Positions 33,860-42,438 of a DNA stretch of 64,000 bases are shown here, piece by piece. The DNA is taken from NCBI GenBank assembly GCA_035934015.1, contig DASYYH010000016.1, forward strand, positions 124,001 to 188,000, written 5' to 3'. Within the stretch, counting starts at the first letter, position 1; every line of letters begins with the position of its first letter. The position numbers and the translations under genes were made by a program. This DNA is from Candidatus Acidiferrales bacterium (GTDB taxonomy: Bacteria > Acidobacteriota > Terriglobia > Acidiferrales > UBA7541). The notes below the pieces were generated by a model. It did not search any database, had not been told where the DNA came from, and saw nothing but the letters and a program-made list of their open reading frames with translations.

Positions 33860-34694
33860 GGTGCGCCTCCGCGGGAGCAGCGTGCGCGACTGCGTGGGCG
33901 TGACGCGCGCGCTTTGCGCTCCAGCGCCAAATCCACACGCCGATGCAGATCATCACGAGACTGACGACCTGCATCAGCGAAAATCTTCCACGGAGAAACA
34001 ATGTACGCCCCGGATCGCCGCGAACGAATTCGATCACGCCGCGTTCGAAACCATAAAGGAGAAAATAGGCCGCAAAAATTTCGCCTTTGAAGCGCTGCTT
34101 GCGGGCCAAGAAAATCAGAATCAGAAAATTGACGAATTCGGCCGACGATTCGTAAAGCTGCGTGGGATGAAGAGGAATGTTCAGAGGCGTGCCGACGATT
34201 TCGGCCGCCTTGGGATTGGTGAAAATGACGCCCCAGGGAAGCCAGGTTGGCTTGCCATAGCAGCAGCCGGCGGCGAAACAGCCGAGACGGCCAATCGCGT
34301 GGCCGAGAGGCAAACCGGCGCAATAACTATCCGCGAGAGGCAAAAGCGGGAGGCGCTGAAAATGCGTGTAGAGGAGCGCGACGAGGATGGCGCCGATGAC
34401 GCCGCCATAAAACGTGCCGCCGGATTTCAATGTAGCGAGGGTGAAGATCTCGGACGCGTGGCGGGAATAGTAGCCGGCACCGGCAAGAATGTACCAGAGC
34501 TTGGCGGCAACAAGCGACACGAGCACCATGTAGATGCCGAGATTCCAGACGCGATCAGGATCGAGGCCGACGCGTTTGGCGTAGCAGCGCGCATACCAGA
34601 GACCGAGAAGAACACCTAAGGCAACGAGGACACCGTAGGAATAGATGGGGAGAGGGCCCCACGGAGTCGGAATTGTCCCCAAAAGGGGATGCAT
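33855..34694 (-). CDS. lgt: prolipoprotein diacylglyceryl transferase
   Basis: 279 residues and about seven membrane helices. The start is MHPLLGTIPTPWGPLPIYSYGV, with a conserved HAIGRLGCFAAGCCYGKPT motif (the Lgt signature Arg/Gly region) and a C-terminal His-rich tail. It transfers diacylglycerol from phosphatidylglycerol to the lipobox Cys of prolipoproteins in the inner membrane. It lies two bases after lspA, the next enzyme of the same pathway. Confidence 0.95.
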   Translation of the reverse strand: MHPLLGTIPTPWGPLPIYSYGVLVALGVLLGLWYARCYAKRVGLDPDRVWNLGIYMVLVSLVAAKLWYILAGAGYYSRHASEIFTLATLKSGGTFYGGVIGAILVALLYTHFQRLPLLPLADSYCAGLPLGHAIGRLGCFAAGCCYGKPTWLPWGVIFTNPKAAEIVGTPLNIPLHPTQLYESSAEFVNFLILIFLARKQRFKGEIFAAYFLLYGFERGVIEFVRGDPGRTLFLRGRFSLMQVVSLVMICIGVWIWRWSAKRARHAHAVAHAAPAEAHH

Positions 34695-34696
34695 CG

Positions 34697-35209
34697 TCAG
34701 GCTCCTTGACTCTTGCTACTACGCCCCCAATCGCGGAAGAGTTCCACTAAAACCAGCGCAGCGCCGATGACGATGGAGGAATCAGCGACATTGAATGTGG
34801 GCCAATGATGAGAATAGACATGGAAGTCGATGAAGTCGGTGACGCCATTGCGCATGAGACGGTCGAGAACGTTGCCGAGTGCGCCGCCCAGAATCATGGC
34901 CATGCCGATCTGTCCCGTGCGGCCACCGGCGCGTTCCGCGGCCAGCAAACAGACCAGGAAAAAAATCACGACGACGGAAAAAAACACGAGAAACAGGCGC
35001 ACAGTGGGCGAATGAGAGTCGGCAAAGAGGCTGAAGGCCACGCCGGGATTATAGGTGTGCGTCAGATTCAGAAGCCCGGGAATAACAGTGTGGAGATAGT
35101 CCATCGAAGTGTATTTCTCGATGATGTGCTTGGAGAGCTGGTCGGCAGCGAGGACAGCGACAATGATCACGATCAGCCAGCGCCACGCGATGCTGCGAGA
35201 AGAGGCCAT
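34697..35209 (-). CDS. lspA: lipoprotein signal peptidase (signal peptidase II)
   Basis: 170 residues with four membrane helices. The catalytic aspartates are in the family motifs GNVLDRLMRNGVTDF and FNVADSSIVIG. It removes signal peptides from diacylated prolipoproteins, after Lgt. It follows ileS by three bases, the classical ileS-lspA order. The leading RSIAWRWLIVIIVAVLAADQ is the first membrane helix. Confidence 0.96.
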   Translation of the reverse strand: MASSRSIAWRWLIVIIVAVLAADQLSKHIIEKYTSMDYLHTVIPGLLNLTHTYNPGVAFSLFADSHSPTVRLFLVFFSVVVIFFLVCLLAAERAGGRTGQIGMAMILGGALGNVLDRLMRNGVTDFIDFHVYSHHWPTFNVADSSIVIGAALVLVELFRDWGRSSKSQGA

Positions 35210-35212
35210 AAG

Positions 35213-38059
35213 CTAGCTGCTCCCGACCGCGCTGTTCTGAGTGCGCTCGATTTCCGCGAGGGCGGCGACACAACGTTCGCAGACCGTTGGGTAATCGGAG
35301 CTCTCGCCGACGTGGACGGAATAGTTCCAGCAGCGGTCGCATTTCTTACCATCGGCGCGCGCGATTTCGATTTCGTCAACGGGACCAGCGGCCGCAGCTG
35401 TTGCAGATGTACCGTTTGCCGCGTTCACGTGAACCTGAGAGACGATGAGGATCTGCGGGAGCCAGGAGGAGTAATTCTTCAAGAGGTCGAGTGTCTCGCC
35501 GCGCGCGCGCATCTGGACGCTAGCTTCGAGGGCGCTGTTGATGACCTTGGCGTTGCGCGCTTCCTCGAGTTTCTTCAACACTTGCTCGCGAATGGCCATC
35601 AGCGATTCCCAATTTTCGCGCTTGGTTGAATCGACCTGTGGCGCAAGCTCCTGCCGTGCAGGGAAAAGCATCATATGAATGCTTTCGGGATCGCCGGAGA
35701 CGCGAGGAAAATGTTTCCAGACTTCTTCGGCGGTGAAAACGAGAATGGGCGCGGCGAGGCGGAGGAGCGCACTCGTGATGCGATACATGGCCGTCTGCGC
35801 AGAGCGGCGGCTCTTATTGCGACGCGCGAACGTATAGAGGCGGTCTTTCAGCACATCGAAATAAAATGCGCTTAGATCGACGACCATGAAATCGTGGAGA
35901 GCGTGGAAGACGCGATGGAATTCGAAAGCGTCATACCACGCGCGGCATTGCGCGATGAGTTCGCCGGCGCGATGGAGCATCCAGGCGTCCATTTCGAGAA
36001 GCTCGGCGTCGGAGACCATGTCGCGCGCGGGATCGAAGCCGGCGAGATTGCCGAGAGCGAATCGGAACGTGTTGCGAATCTTGCGATAGGATTCGGCAAG
36101 CTGCACCATCATGCCTTCCGAGAAGCGCATGTCGGTCTGATAATCCTGCGAAGTGACCCACAGACGCAGCAGATCGGCACCCCATTTTTCGCAGATTTCG
36201 CGCGGAAGCTCGCCGTTGCCGGCGGATTTCGACATGGGACGGCCTTCGGCATCGAGCGTCCAACCATGCGTGACGACCTGCTTATAAGGAGCGCGGCCGC
36301 GCGTGCCCATGGCGACGAGCAAAGAACTTTGAAACCAGCCGCGATATTGATCGGGGCCTTCGAGATAGACGTCGGCGGGCCACATTTCGCCTTTGAGCAC
36401 GGCGAGACTCGTCGAGCCGGATTCGAACCACACGTCGAGAATGTCTTTTTCCTTGCGGAAACGCGACGAGCCGCACGAGCATTTTGTGCCCGGAGGCAAT
36501 AGCTCCTCGGCGGAATGCGTGAACCACGCGTCGGCGCCTTCCCTTTCGAACCAGGAGATGACGTTGCGAAGCGCGCGAAAATCCTTCAACTGCTGGCCGC
36601 ATTGCTCGCAATAGAAAACAATCAGAGGCACGCCCCAGAAACGCTGGCGGGAGATGCACCAATCGGGACGTTCGGAGACCATGCTACTGAGGCGATCTTC
36701 ACCCCACGCCGGCGACCACTTTACTTTGTGGATTTCCTCGAGCGAACGCTTGCGCAGATCGTCGTGCTGGAGATTGATGAACCACTGCTCTGTGGCACGG
36801 AAAATCACGGGATTGTGACAGCGCCAGCAGTGCGGATAGCTGTGCTGAAGTTTGCCCTGAGCGAGCAGCGCTCCCCGCGATTGGAGGAGGTTGATGACGA
36901 TGGGATTCGCTTCAAAAACGCTCTTGCCTTTGTATTCCGGCAAGCCTTCGATGAAACGGCCTTCGTCGTCAAGAGGCGCATAGGTCTCGATGCCGTATTT
37001 CTGGCCGGTGCGAAAGTCATCCGCGCCGTGGCCGGGAGCGGTGTGGACGATTCCGGTGCCTTGATCGAGCGTGACGTAGTCGGCGAGGACGGCGGGTTCG
37101 AGGCGATCGAGAAAGGGATGGCGAAATTTCAGGCGCGCGGTTTCGAGTTCGCTGCCTTTATACGTTGCGACAACTTTTGACTCTGTATAACCACAAGCCT
37201 CGGCGACGCTGCGGCGAAGCTGGTCGGCGATGAGATAGATTTCCCCGGTCGTCGTTTCGACTGCTGCATATTGGAAATCAGGATGAAAGGCGAGCGCCAT
37301 GCTGGCGGGGATGGTCCACGGCGTGGTGGTCCAGATGACGGCATAGACATTTTTGCCTTTGAGCGCGGCGGGGACTTTTCCAGCATTGACGGCATCCTGA
37401 GAGAGCTGGAAGCGAACGTAGATCGAGGGGCTGGTGTGATTTTCGTATTCGACTTCGGCTTCGGCGAGCGCCGTGCGATCGTGCAGGCACCAATAGACGG
37501 GCTTGAGACCTTTGTAGACGTAGCCCTTTTCATAAAACGTGAGGAAGGCGCTGGCGATGACGGCCTCGTGGTCATGGTCCATCGTCAGATAAGGCGATTC
37601 CCACTGGCCAAGGATGCCGAGGCGCTTGAAGTCGCGGCGGTTGGAGTCAATGTACTTAGTGGCGAAGGCGCGGCACAGGCGGCGAAACTCAGCGGCCGAA
37701 ACGCTGTGCTTTTTTCCGCCAAGGTCTTTTTCAACTTTAGTCTCGATGGGCAAGCCGTGGCAATCCCAGCCGGGAATATAGGGCACACGGAAGCCGGCCA
37801 TAGTTTTGGATTTGACGACCATGTCCTTACAGATTTTGTTCAGGCCCGTACCAAGGTGGATGTCCCCCGTGGGGTAAGGAGGGCCATCGTGGAAGACAAA
37901 AAGTGGTGCGCCGGCTCGGATTTCCTGGACGCGGTGGTAAAGGCCGTACTGGTCCCACAGGGCGAGTTGCTGAGGCTCGCGAGAGGGCAACTGGGCCTTC
38001 ATGGGAAAATCGGTGCGGGGAAGATTGATTGTGCTTTTGAGGTCAAGCAGTTTCGTCAT
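35213..38059 (-). CDS. ileS: isoleucyl-tRNA synthetase
   Basis: 948 residues. The class I signature HLGT occurs in PTGDIHLGTGLNK and the second signature is MSKSAGN. The editing (CP1) domain and anticodon-binding region follow, and a C-terminal zinc finger is present (CDRCWNYSVHVGESSDYPTVCERC). It charges tRNA-Ile and edits misactivated valine. It heads the operon ileS-lspA-lgt-rluD. The ATG follows a weak GGGTCC. Divergent from a TonB-like gene. Confidence 0.98.
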   Translation of the reverse strand: MTKLLDLKSTINLPRTDFPMKAQLPSREPQQLALWDQYGLYHRVQEIRAGAPLFVFHDGPPYPTGDIHLGTGLNKICKDMVVKSKTMAGFRVPYIPGWDCHGLPIETKVEKDLGGKKHSVSAAEFRRLCRAFATKYIDSNRRDFKRLGILGQWESPYLTMDHDHEAVIASAFLTFYEKGYVYKGLKPVYWCLHDRTALAEAEVEYENHTSPSIYVRFQLSQDAVNAGKVPAALKGKNVYAVIWTTTPWTIPASMALAFHPDFQYAAVETTTGEIYLIADQLRRSVAEACGYTESKVVATYKGSELETARLKFRHPFLDRLEPAVLADYVTLDQGTGIVHTAPGHGADDFRTGQKYGIETYAPLDDEGRFIEGLPEYKGKSVFEANPIVINLLQSRGALLAQGKLQHSYPHCWRCHNPVIFRATEQWFINLQHDDLRKRSLEEIHKVKWSPAWGEDRLSSMVSERPDWCISRQRFWGVPLIVFYCEQCGQQLKDFRALRNVISWFEREGADAWFTHSAEELLPPGTKCSCGSSRFRKEKDILDVWFESGSTSLAVLKGEMWPADVYLEGPDQYRGWFQSSLLVAMGTRGRAPYKQVVTHGWTLDAEGRPMSKSAGNGELPREICEKWGADLLRLWVTSQDYQTDMRFSEGMMVQLAESYRKIRNTFRFALGNLAGFDPARDMVSDAELLEMDAWMLHRAGELIAQCRAWYDAFEFHRVFHALHDFMVVDLSAFYFDVLKDRLYTFARRNKSRRSAQTAMYRITSALLRLAAPILVFTAEEVWKHFPRVSGDPESIHMMLFPARQELAPQVDSTKRENWESLMAIREQVLKKLEEARNAKVINSALEASVQMRARGETLDLLKNYSSWLPQILIVSQVHVNAANGTSATAAAAGPVDEIEIARADGKKCDRCWNYSVHVGESSDYPTVCERCVAALAEIERTQNSAVGSS

Positions 38060-38129
38060 GGACCCTTTTCTCAGCCTATTTTGCTATTCTAGTGTGACGG
38101 GCGCGTCGCTGCACCGAGCATGATTATGG

Positions 38130-38135
38130 TACAAT
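38130..38135 (+). promoter_or_regulatory. extended -10 promoter of the TonB-like gene
   Basis: TGGTACAAT near 38127-38135 has an extended -10 (TGn) with TACAAT at 38130-38135. The -35 is weak. A leader of about 120 nt follows, with CTTTCCA (38175-38181) able to pair with TGGAAAG (38212-38218). Confidence 0.4.
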
Positions 38136-38258
38136 GAAAAGCAGTTAGGTGTCAGCCGCAGGAGGGCGTACATCCTTTCCAGCCCCTTGGAATCTAAGCA
38201 ATGGAAAGCCGATTTGGGAGCGTGATGGTGTAGGCAGAAGGACCGCATAGGCCGACCA

Positions 38259-39428
38259 ATGGACGAGCAGAAAAAGGCGCAGACGGGCGAAGAAGCCCGG
38301 TTGGATCTTAGGTACTCGCGAATCGCGGTGGCCCGCGAATCGTGGTGGGCGGTGTTTCTCTCGAACGTCAAGGAATTCCTGACTGAACGGCCGATCAAAG
38401 TGCCGCGCGGCACTCCCTCGGCGGCGTTTCAGCCCTCGCGATTCGGTGCCAGCCTTAAAGACAATTTCAAAGAATGGCTGCGACCGCTGCCGCCTTCGGC
38501 GCGAAAGCCCATCCACTCGGACATGCTGGTCACGTCGCAAGGCTGGTTTGCGATGTTCTGGGACCGCATCCACGAAGCGGTTGCGCCGCGAAAACTCCCT
38601 CCGCTGGAAGTGACGAGCCAGCCGATTCCTGTTCCGGAGATCTGGTCGAAGAACCAGCAATTTACGAAAGTGCAGGCGCTCTCGCTTACGGCGCACGTCG
38701 TGGTTATCGTGCTGATTATTTTGCCGCTGCTGCCGGAGTTTATGTCGCCGCCCACGCAGGCGGCTTCGACGAGAGTAACGGAGATTCCGATTTCGGAGTA
38801 TCTGCCCAAGCTGGCAATGGGCAACAAGCGCGCAGGAGGCGGCGGAGGCCGCGCCGATAATCTTCCCGCCGCGCGAGGACGGCTACCTAAGTTTGCGACG
38901 ACGCAATTTGCCGCCCCGCTTACAAGGCCACCCGAGCACGCGAAACTGACAGTTGATCCGACCGTCGTGGTGCCGCCGAACATCCACATACCGAATCCCG
39001 ACCTTCCGAATTATGGCGATCCGGTTTCGAAGCTGGTGAACGATTCAATGGGGAGCGGCAGCGGAAGCGGAATTGGAAATGGCAATGGCGCCGGAATCGG
39101 ACAAGGCGAGGGGTATGGCGTGGGTGGCGGAACACCGAATGCGGGTGAAAATGGCTATGGGGTTCCAGTGTGCGTTTATTGCCCTGACCCCAAGTACTCT
39201 GATGACGGATTCAAACTGAAGATTCAGGGGGCTGTGGTGCTGGATATAGTAGTGGGCGTAGACGGACGCGCTACCAACATTCATGTCGCAAAGGGGCTGG
39301 GCTACGGACTGGACGAAGAGGCTGTAAAGTCTGTGCGCGATATCTACCACTTCAAGCCGGCTATGGGGCCTGACGGACGCCCGGCTGCGGTGCGCATGGA
39401 AATCGAAGTTGATTTCCGGCTTTACTGA
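38259..39428 (+). CDS. TonB-like energy transducer with internal membrane helix
   Basis: 389 residues. An N-terminal cytosolic region of about 135 residues is followed by one membrane helix (about 141-160: LSLTAHVVVIVLIILPLLPE). A Pro/Ala linker and a Gly-rich stretch come next (GSGSGSGIGNGNGAGIGQG, about 250-280). A C-terminal domain of about 90 residues (VVLDIVVGVDGRATNIHVAKGLGYGLDEEAVKSVRDIYHFKPA) matches the TonB_C fold. The long cytosolic region before the membrane helix is unusual for TonB. It probably passes energy to TonB-dependent receptors. No ExbBD genes are nearby. Confidence 0.75.
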   Translation: MDEQKKAQTGEEARLDLRYSRIAVARESWWAVFLSNVKEFLTERPIKVPRGTPSAAFQPSRFGASLKDNFKEWLRPLPPSARKPIHSDMLVTSQGWFAMFWDRIHEAVAPRKLPPLEVTSQPIPVPEIWSKNQQFTKVQALSLTAHVVVIVLIILPLLPEFMSPPTQAASTRVTEIPISEYLPKLAMGNKRAGGGGGRADNLPAARGRLPKFATTQFAAPLTRPPEHAKLTVDPTVVVPPNIHIPNPDLPNYGDPVSKLVNDSMGSGSGSGIGNGNGAGIGQGEGYGVGGGTPNAGENGYGVPVCVYCPDPKYSDDGFKLKIQGAVVLDIVVGVDGRATNIHVAKGLGYGLDEEAVKSVRDIYHFKPAMGPDGRPAAVRMEIEVDFRLY

Positions 39429-39576
39429 TTGGCAGCAACCTCACCTGCTGATGTATCACCGAATTCTTCTTGCTAACTTCAGTTTGTGCGCCAGCTTTCT
39501 GAAGCGTGCGCGCGGAATGATTCATATCTCGGCACAGCGATGAAAACTGGCGTGAATGACGCGGGCGCGCCTCTGC

Positions 39577-39582
39577 TAGGAT
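39577..39582 (+). promoter_or_regulatory. -10 box for the secreted protein gene at 39590
   Basis: TGCTAGGAT is an extended -10 (TAGGAT at 39577-39582). Only seven bases separate it from the ATG at 39590, so the mRNA is probably leaderless. No good -35 was seen. Confidence 0.4.
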
Positions 39583-39589
39583 ACGCGGC

Positions 39590-40450
39590 ATGAGAGGACC
39601 GCGGAATGCGGCACTGGGCTTCGGGATTTTCTTTGCCCTACTCCCTTTGGGCATGGTGCAACGCGCCTGCGCGCAAACGGGGTCCGTCATGTTTAGCGTC
39701 CATCTGACACCTTCCGCCGGCATTGCGGAGCCAGTTCGAGGCTTGCCCTTTTGCCTGCTTCGCAAAAGCTACACGGAGATTGAAAAGGAAGCTGATGAGG
39801 CTGTGCCAAAGCCGGACCTGAATACTTTTATCGATGCGCTCACGGTTTCCAAGGAACTGAAAAATTGGATGAAGAAACACCATACGGCGCAACTCACAGG
39901 ACAGGATTTCATCCAAAGCCTGACGCCGGACGACATCATCAACGTGAAGGAATTCTGGAACGCCTATTTCAAGCTGAATGCGCCAAACAAAAATTTCGGT
40001 TTCCCGGTGCCCAAATTCAAAGAAAGCGACGCCAAGACAGATCCGGAGAAATATCAGAAGGAATTGGATGAGTACCACGCGAAGGTGAAGCGATACATCC
40101 TTCTGCATCCGGAGAGCAAGGACGGGATGGACTCCTCGCTGGATTCGATCGATCCGAGCGCGAAATGGAACGCCAAGCAGGAGGCGCGCGGACCTGCGAT
40201 CAAGCGGCTCGTGATGGATTTTACGCAGTCGAAATACTTCGTAGCGCAAACGCAAACAGACATCAATGGAAATGCGGGGTTCACCGGCGTACCGCCCGGA
40301 AACTACTGGATCACGTCGCTCAGCGTTGAAGCGCAAGTAGACGACGTGAACGCGAGATGGGATGTTCCAGCAACAATCCACGCGGGCGCAGAAACGCGCG
40401 TCGCACTTTCCAATTACAACGCTGCGGCTCCGGCGAAACCGACGCCTTAG
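39590..40450 (+). CDS. secreted hypothetical protein, carboxypeptidase-regulatory-like tail
   Basis: 286 residues. Signal peptide of about 28 residues ending in Ala-Gln. The mature protein starts with a beta strand region (GSVMFSVHLTPSAGIAEPVRGLPF). A charged helical segment of about 150 residues follows, rich in Lys, Asp and Glu (KELDEYHAKVKRYILLHPESKDGMDS). The C-terminal segment QTQTDINGNAGFTGVPPGNYWITSLS has the carboxypeptidase regulatory (CarboxypepD_reg) pattern. Function unknown. Confidence 0.65.
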   Translation: MRGPRNAALGFGIFFALLPLGMVQRACAQTGSVMFSVHLTPSAGIAEPVRGLPFCLLRKSYTEIEKEADEAVPKPDLNTFIDALTVSKELKNWMKKHHTAQLTGQDFIQSLTPDDIINVKEFWNAYFKLNAPNKNFGFPVPKFKESDAKTDPEKYQKELDEYHAKVKRYILLHPESKDGMDSSLDSIDPSAKWNAKQEARGPAIKRLVMDFTQSKYFVAQTQTDINGNAGFTGVPPGNYWITSLSVEAQVDDVNARWDVPATIHAGAETRVALSNYNAAAPAKPTP

Positions 40451-40530
40451 AGTCGATCCCCGATTTTGCATTTCCTCGTATGGCAAGTACACTTCCGTCG
40501 TGGCTCATCCTCGACTGGATTGAAGGAATT

Positions 40531-41103
40531 GTGAGTCTAAAGGACGACTCGATCACCGAACTTGTTGCGGCGCTGTCTTCGGCCGAGCGGCAGGCGCGAG
40601 AGAGCGCGGCGCGCGAACTCTACAGGCGAGGCCGCGAGCTAGCCGAGAGCGCGATTGTGAAATGGCGGACGGAGCCCGAAATTGGGAAACTCCTGTCGGA
40701 TCATGCCACGGTGGGCATCGTGGTGACACCAGAACATTTTTTCGCGATTCGCAAAGCTCTCGGGAACCCGCGGTTGGCGCAGGTTCCGCCAGATCAGGAC
40801 GCGGAGGAATTCGAGTGGGATGCCGGAGACGGAGCGCATCTGGACATCCTGACAACACGCGAGCTGGGCGGTACGGGGGCGATCGCGCGATTTCTGGCGA
40901 AAATGGGGGAAGGAATTCAGCAGGTCGAATTTCTCACTCCGGATGTCACCAGGGCGGCGGAATTGATTCACACGAGGCTCGGGATTGCGGCGATTTATCC
41001 CAGCACGCGCGCGGGTGCGGATGGGACGCGGGTCAATTTTTTCCTGACCGACGTGCCAAACGGCAAAAAAATCCTGATCGAACTGGTGGAAAAAACAAGA
41101 TAG
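40531..41103 (+). CDS. HEAT-like helix plus VOC-like domain protein
   Basis: 190 residues from a GTG at 40531 that follows AAGGA closely; an ATG at 40480 adds 17 residues. The N-terminal 60 residues form helices (TELVAALSSAERQARESAARELYRRGRELA) as in HEAT/helical-repeat proteins. The rest, HLDILTTRELGGTGAIARFLAKMGEGIQQVEF, then ELIHTRLGIAAIYPSTRAGADGTRVNFFLTD, has the beta-alpha-beta pattern of VOC (glyoxalase/methylmalonyl-CoA epimerase) domains. Function is unknown and an epimerase role is not established. Confidence 0.6.
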   Translation: MSLKDDSITELVAALSSAERQARESAARELYRRGRELAESAIVKWRTEPEIGKLLSDHATVGIVVTPEHFFAIRKALGNPRLAQVPPDQDAEEFEWDAGDGAHLDILTTRELGGTGAIARFLAKMGEGIQQVEFLTPDVTRAAELIHTRLGIAAIYPSTRAGADGTRVNFFLTDVPNGKKILIELVEKTR

Positions 41104-41225
41104 ATAATATTCAGTGATTTTTGGCGCCATAGCAATCCAGACCAACCCTTCTGCGCGTTATTACATCTGTGAGGCTTACTGCGCGAACTACGATAATGAA
41201 AATTTCATCACAATTTCTTCCAGCA

Positions 41226-41255
41226 TTGACAACGGGGATCACGCGCCAGTAATCA
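41226..41255 (+). promoter_or_regulatory. promoter of the AhpD-like gene
   Basis: Perfect -35 TTGACA (41226-41231), 18-bp spacer, -10 TAATCA (41250-41255). GAGGGGTG precedes the ATG at 41282. Confidence 0.55.
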
Positions 41256-41281
41256 TCACAGGAAAACCTGAGGGGTGACAC

Positions 41282-41812
41282 ATGCCGTACGTGGATGAAG
41301 TCGAGGCCAGGGATGCAGGTCCAGAACTGCGCGAGATTTATGCGAAGATTGAGAAAAATTTCGGATTCCTGCCACATTTTTTCAAGGCGCTCGGGCCGCT
41401 GCCGGAAGTGATTCAGGCCCAATTGGAGATAATGGGAGCAATTATGCGCGAAGGCGCGCTTCCGGCAAGCATAAAGGAACAGATCGGCGTGGTGGTGAGC
41501 GGGATCAATTCCTCGATGTATTGCATCGCTATCCATATGGAAGTGCTACGGCAGTTTGGAATCGAGAAGCCTATGGCGCGCAAACTGGCGACGGATTATA
41601 TGAACGCGCCCGTAGACGACAAGACAAAGGCATTATTCCGTTTCGCCGAGAAATTGACGAAGGCTCCAGCGGACATCGAGGATTCCGACGCTGAGGAAGT
41701 GATACGCGCGGGCTGGAACAAAGCAGCGCTCCGCGAGACAGCACTCACTGTGGCAATCTTCAATTACATCAATCGCGTATCGCTCGGGCTTGGACTGGTG
41801 GCAGACTTCTGA
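41282..41812 (+). CDS. carboxymuconolactone decarboxylase/AhpD-like protein
   Basis: 176 residues with the helical CMD/AhpD fold (EVIQAQLEIMGAIMREGALPASIKEQIGVVVSG). The family's CxxCxxxH redox motif is incomplete: this protein has SMYCIAIH, with only the second Cys and the His. It therefore probably cannot use the AhpD disulphide cycle. Peroxidase-related CMD proteins are often annotated for this fold, but the activity here is uncertain. It has its own promoter. Confidence 0.75.
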   Translation: MPYVDEVEARDAGPELREIYAKIEKNFGFLPHFFKALGPLPEVIQAQLEIMGAIMREGALPASIKEQIGVVVSGINSSMYCIAIHMEVLRQFGIEKPMARKLATDYMNAPVDDKTKALFRFAEKLTKAPADIEDSDAEEVIRAGWNKAALRETALTVAIFNYINRVSLGLGLVADF

Positions 41813-41871
41813 GCATCACGGCACTCCAATAGAGCAATGGTGCGCCCGAGAAAGAGAAGACTCAGGACAAG

Positions 41872-42372
41872 CTAGGCGAACGGGTTTTCGTCCGCTGTCG
41901 GACCATAGACCACGGGAACGGGTACATCCAGAAGCCGGAGATAAACTGACAACTGGCCGCGATGGTGATACATGTGATTCAGCATGTTCGTTCGCAGCGC
42001 GGCGACGCGAGTCTTGCGCGTTAGCTCCTTGCCTTTGAAAACCAGGCGCCAACTCCCAAGCGCGGACTGCTCGGTCAGCTTGCCGAGGGCTTCTTCACCG
42101 TTGCGAGCGTTTTTTTCGAAAGCGGCGCGAATTTCTTCTACGCCAGGGATGGCCGCAGGCGGAGCAATGCCGGCGGCGAATTCATCCGATGAGACGATCT
42201 TTTCGGCCAGGCCGAAAATATTGGCAACGTGCAGGGCCAGTTCGCCGAGAGATCTGGATTTCGGATGCGGTTTCCAAGCGAGCTTATCTCCCGGAACTCT
42301 CTCCAACATGCGGCGAGTCGCCGGCACTTCTTCGCGAAATTCGTTCAAGATGGATTCGACTATAGACGCCAT
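41872..42372 (-). CDS. DinB-family protein
   Basis: 166 residues with a four-helix bundle. The three metal-binding His positions of DinB proteins are LALHVANIF near residue 48 and NHMYHHRGQL near residue 130. DinB-like proteins bind divalent metal and are thiol-S-transferase-like or of unknown activity. The name is historical and gives no DNA repair role. GGAGAAACGG precedes the ATG. It is convergent with the AhpD-like gene. Confidence 0.85.
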   Translation of the reverse strand: MASIVESILNEFREEVPATRRMLERVPGDKLAWKPHPKSRSLGELALHVANIFGLAEKIVSSDEFAAGIAPPAAIPGVEEIRAAFEKNARNGEEALGKLTEQSALGSWRLVFKGKELTRKTRVAALRTNMLNHMYHHRGQLSVYLRLLDVPVPVVYGPTADENPFA

Positions 42373-42438
42373 TCCGTTTCTCCTCTCTGAAGTCCAATTC
42401 CAAGAAATTTCTTGCGCGTGCTAGCGACTTCCCTGCAT

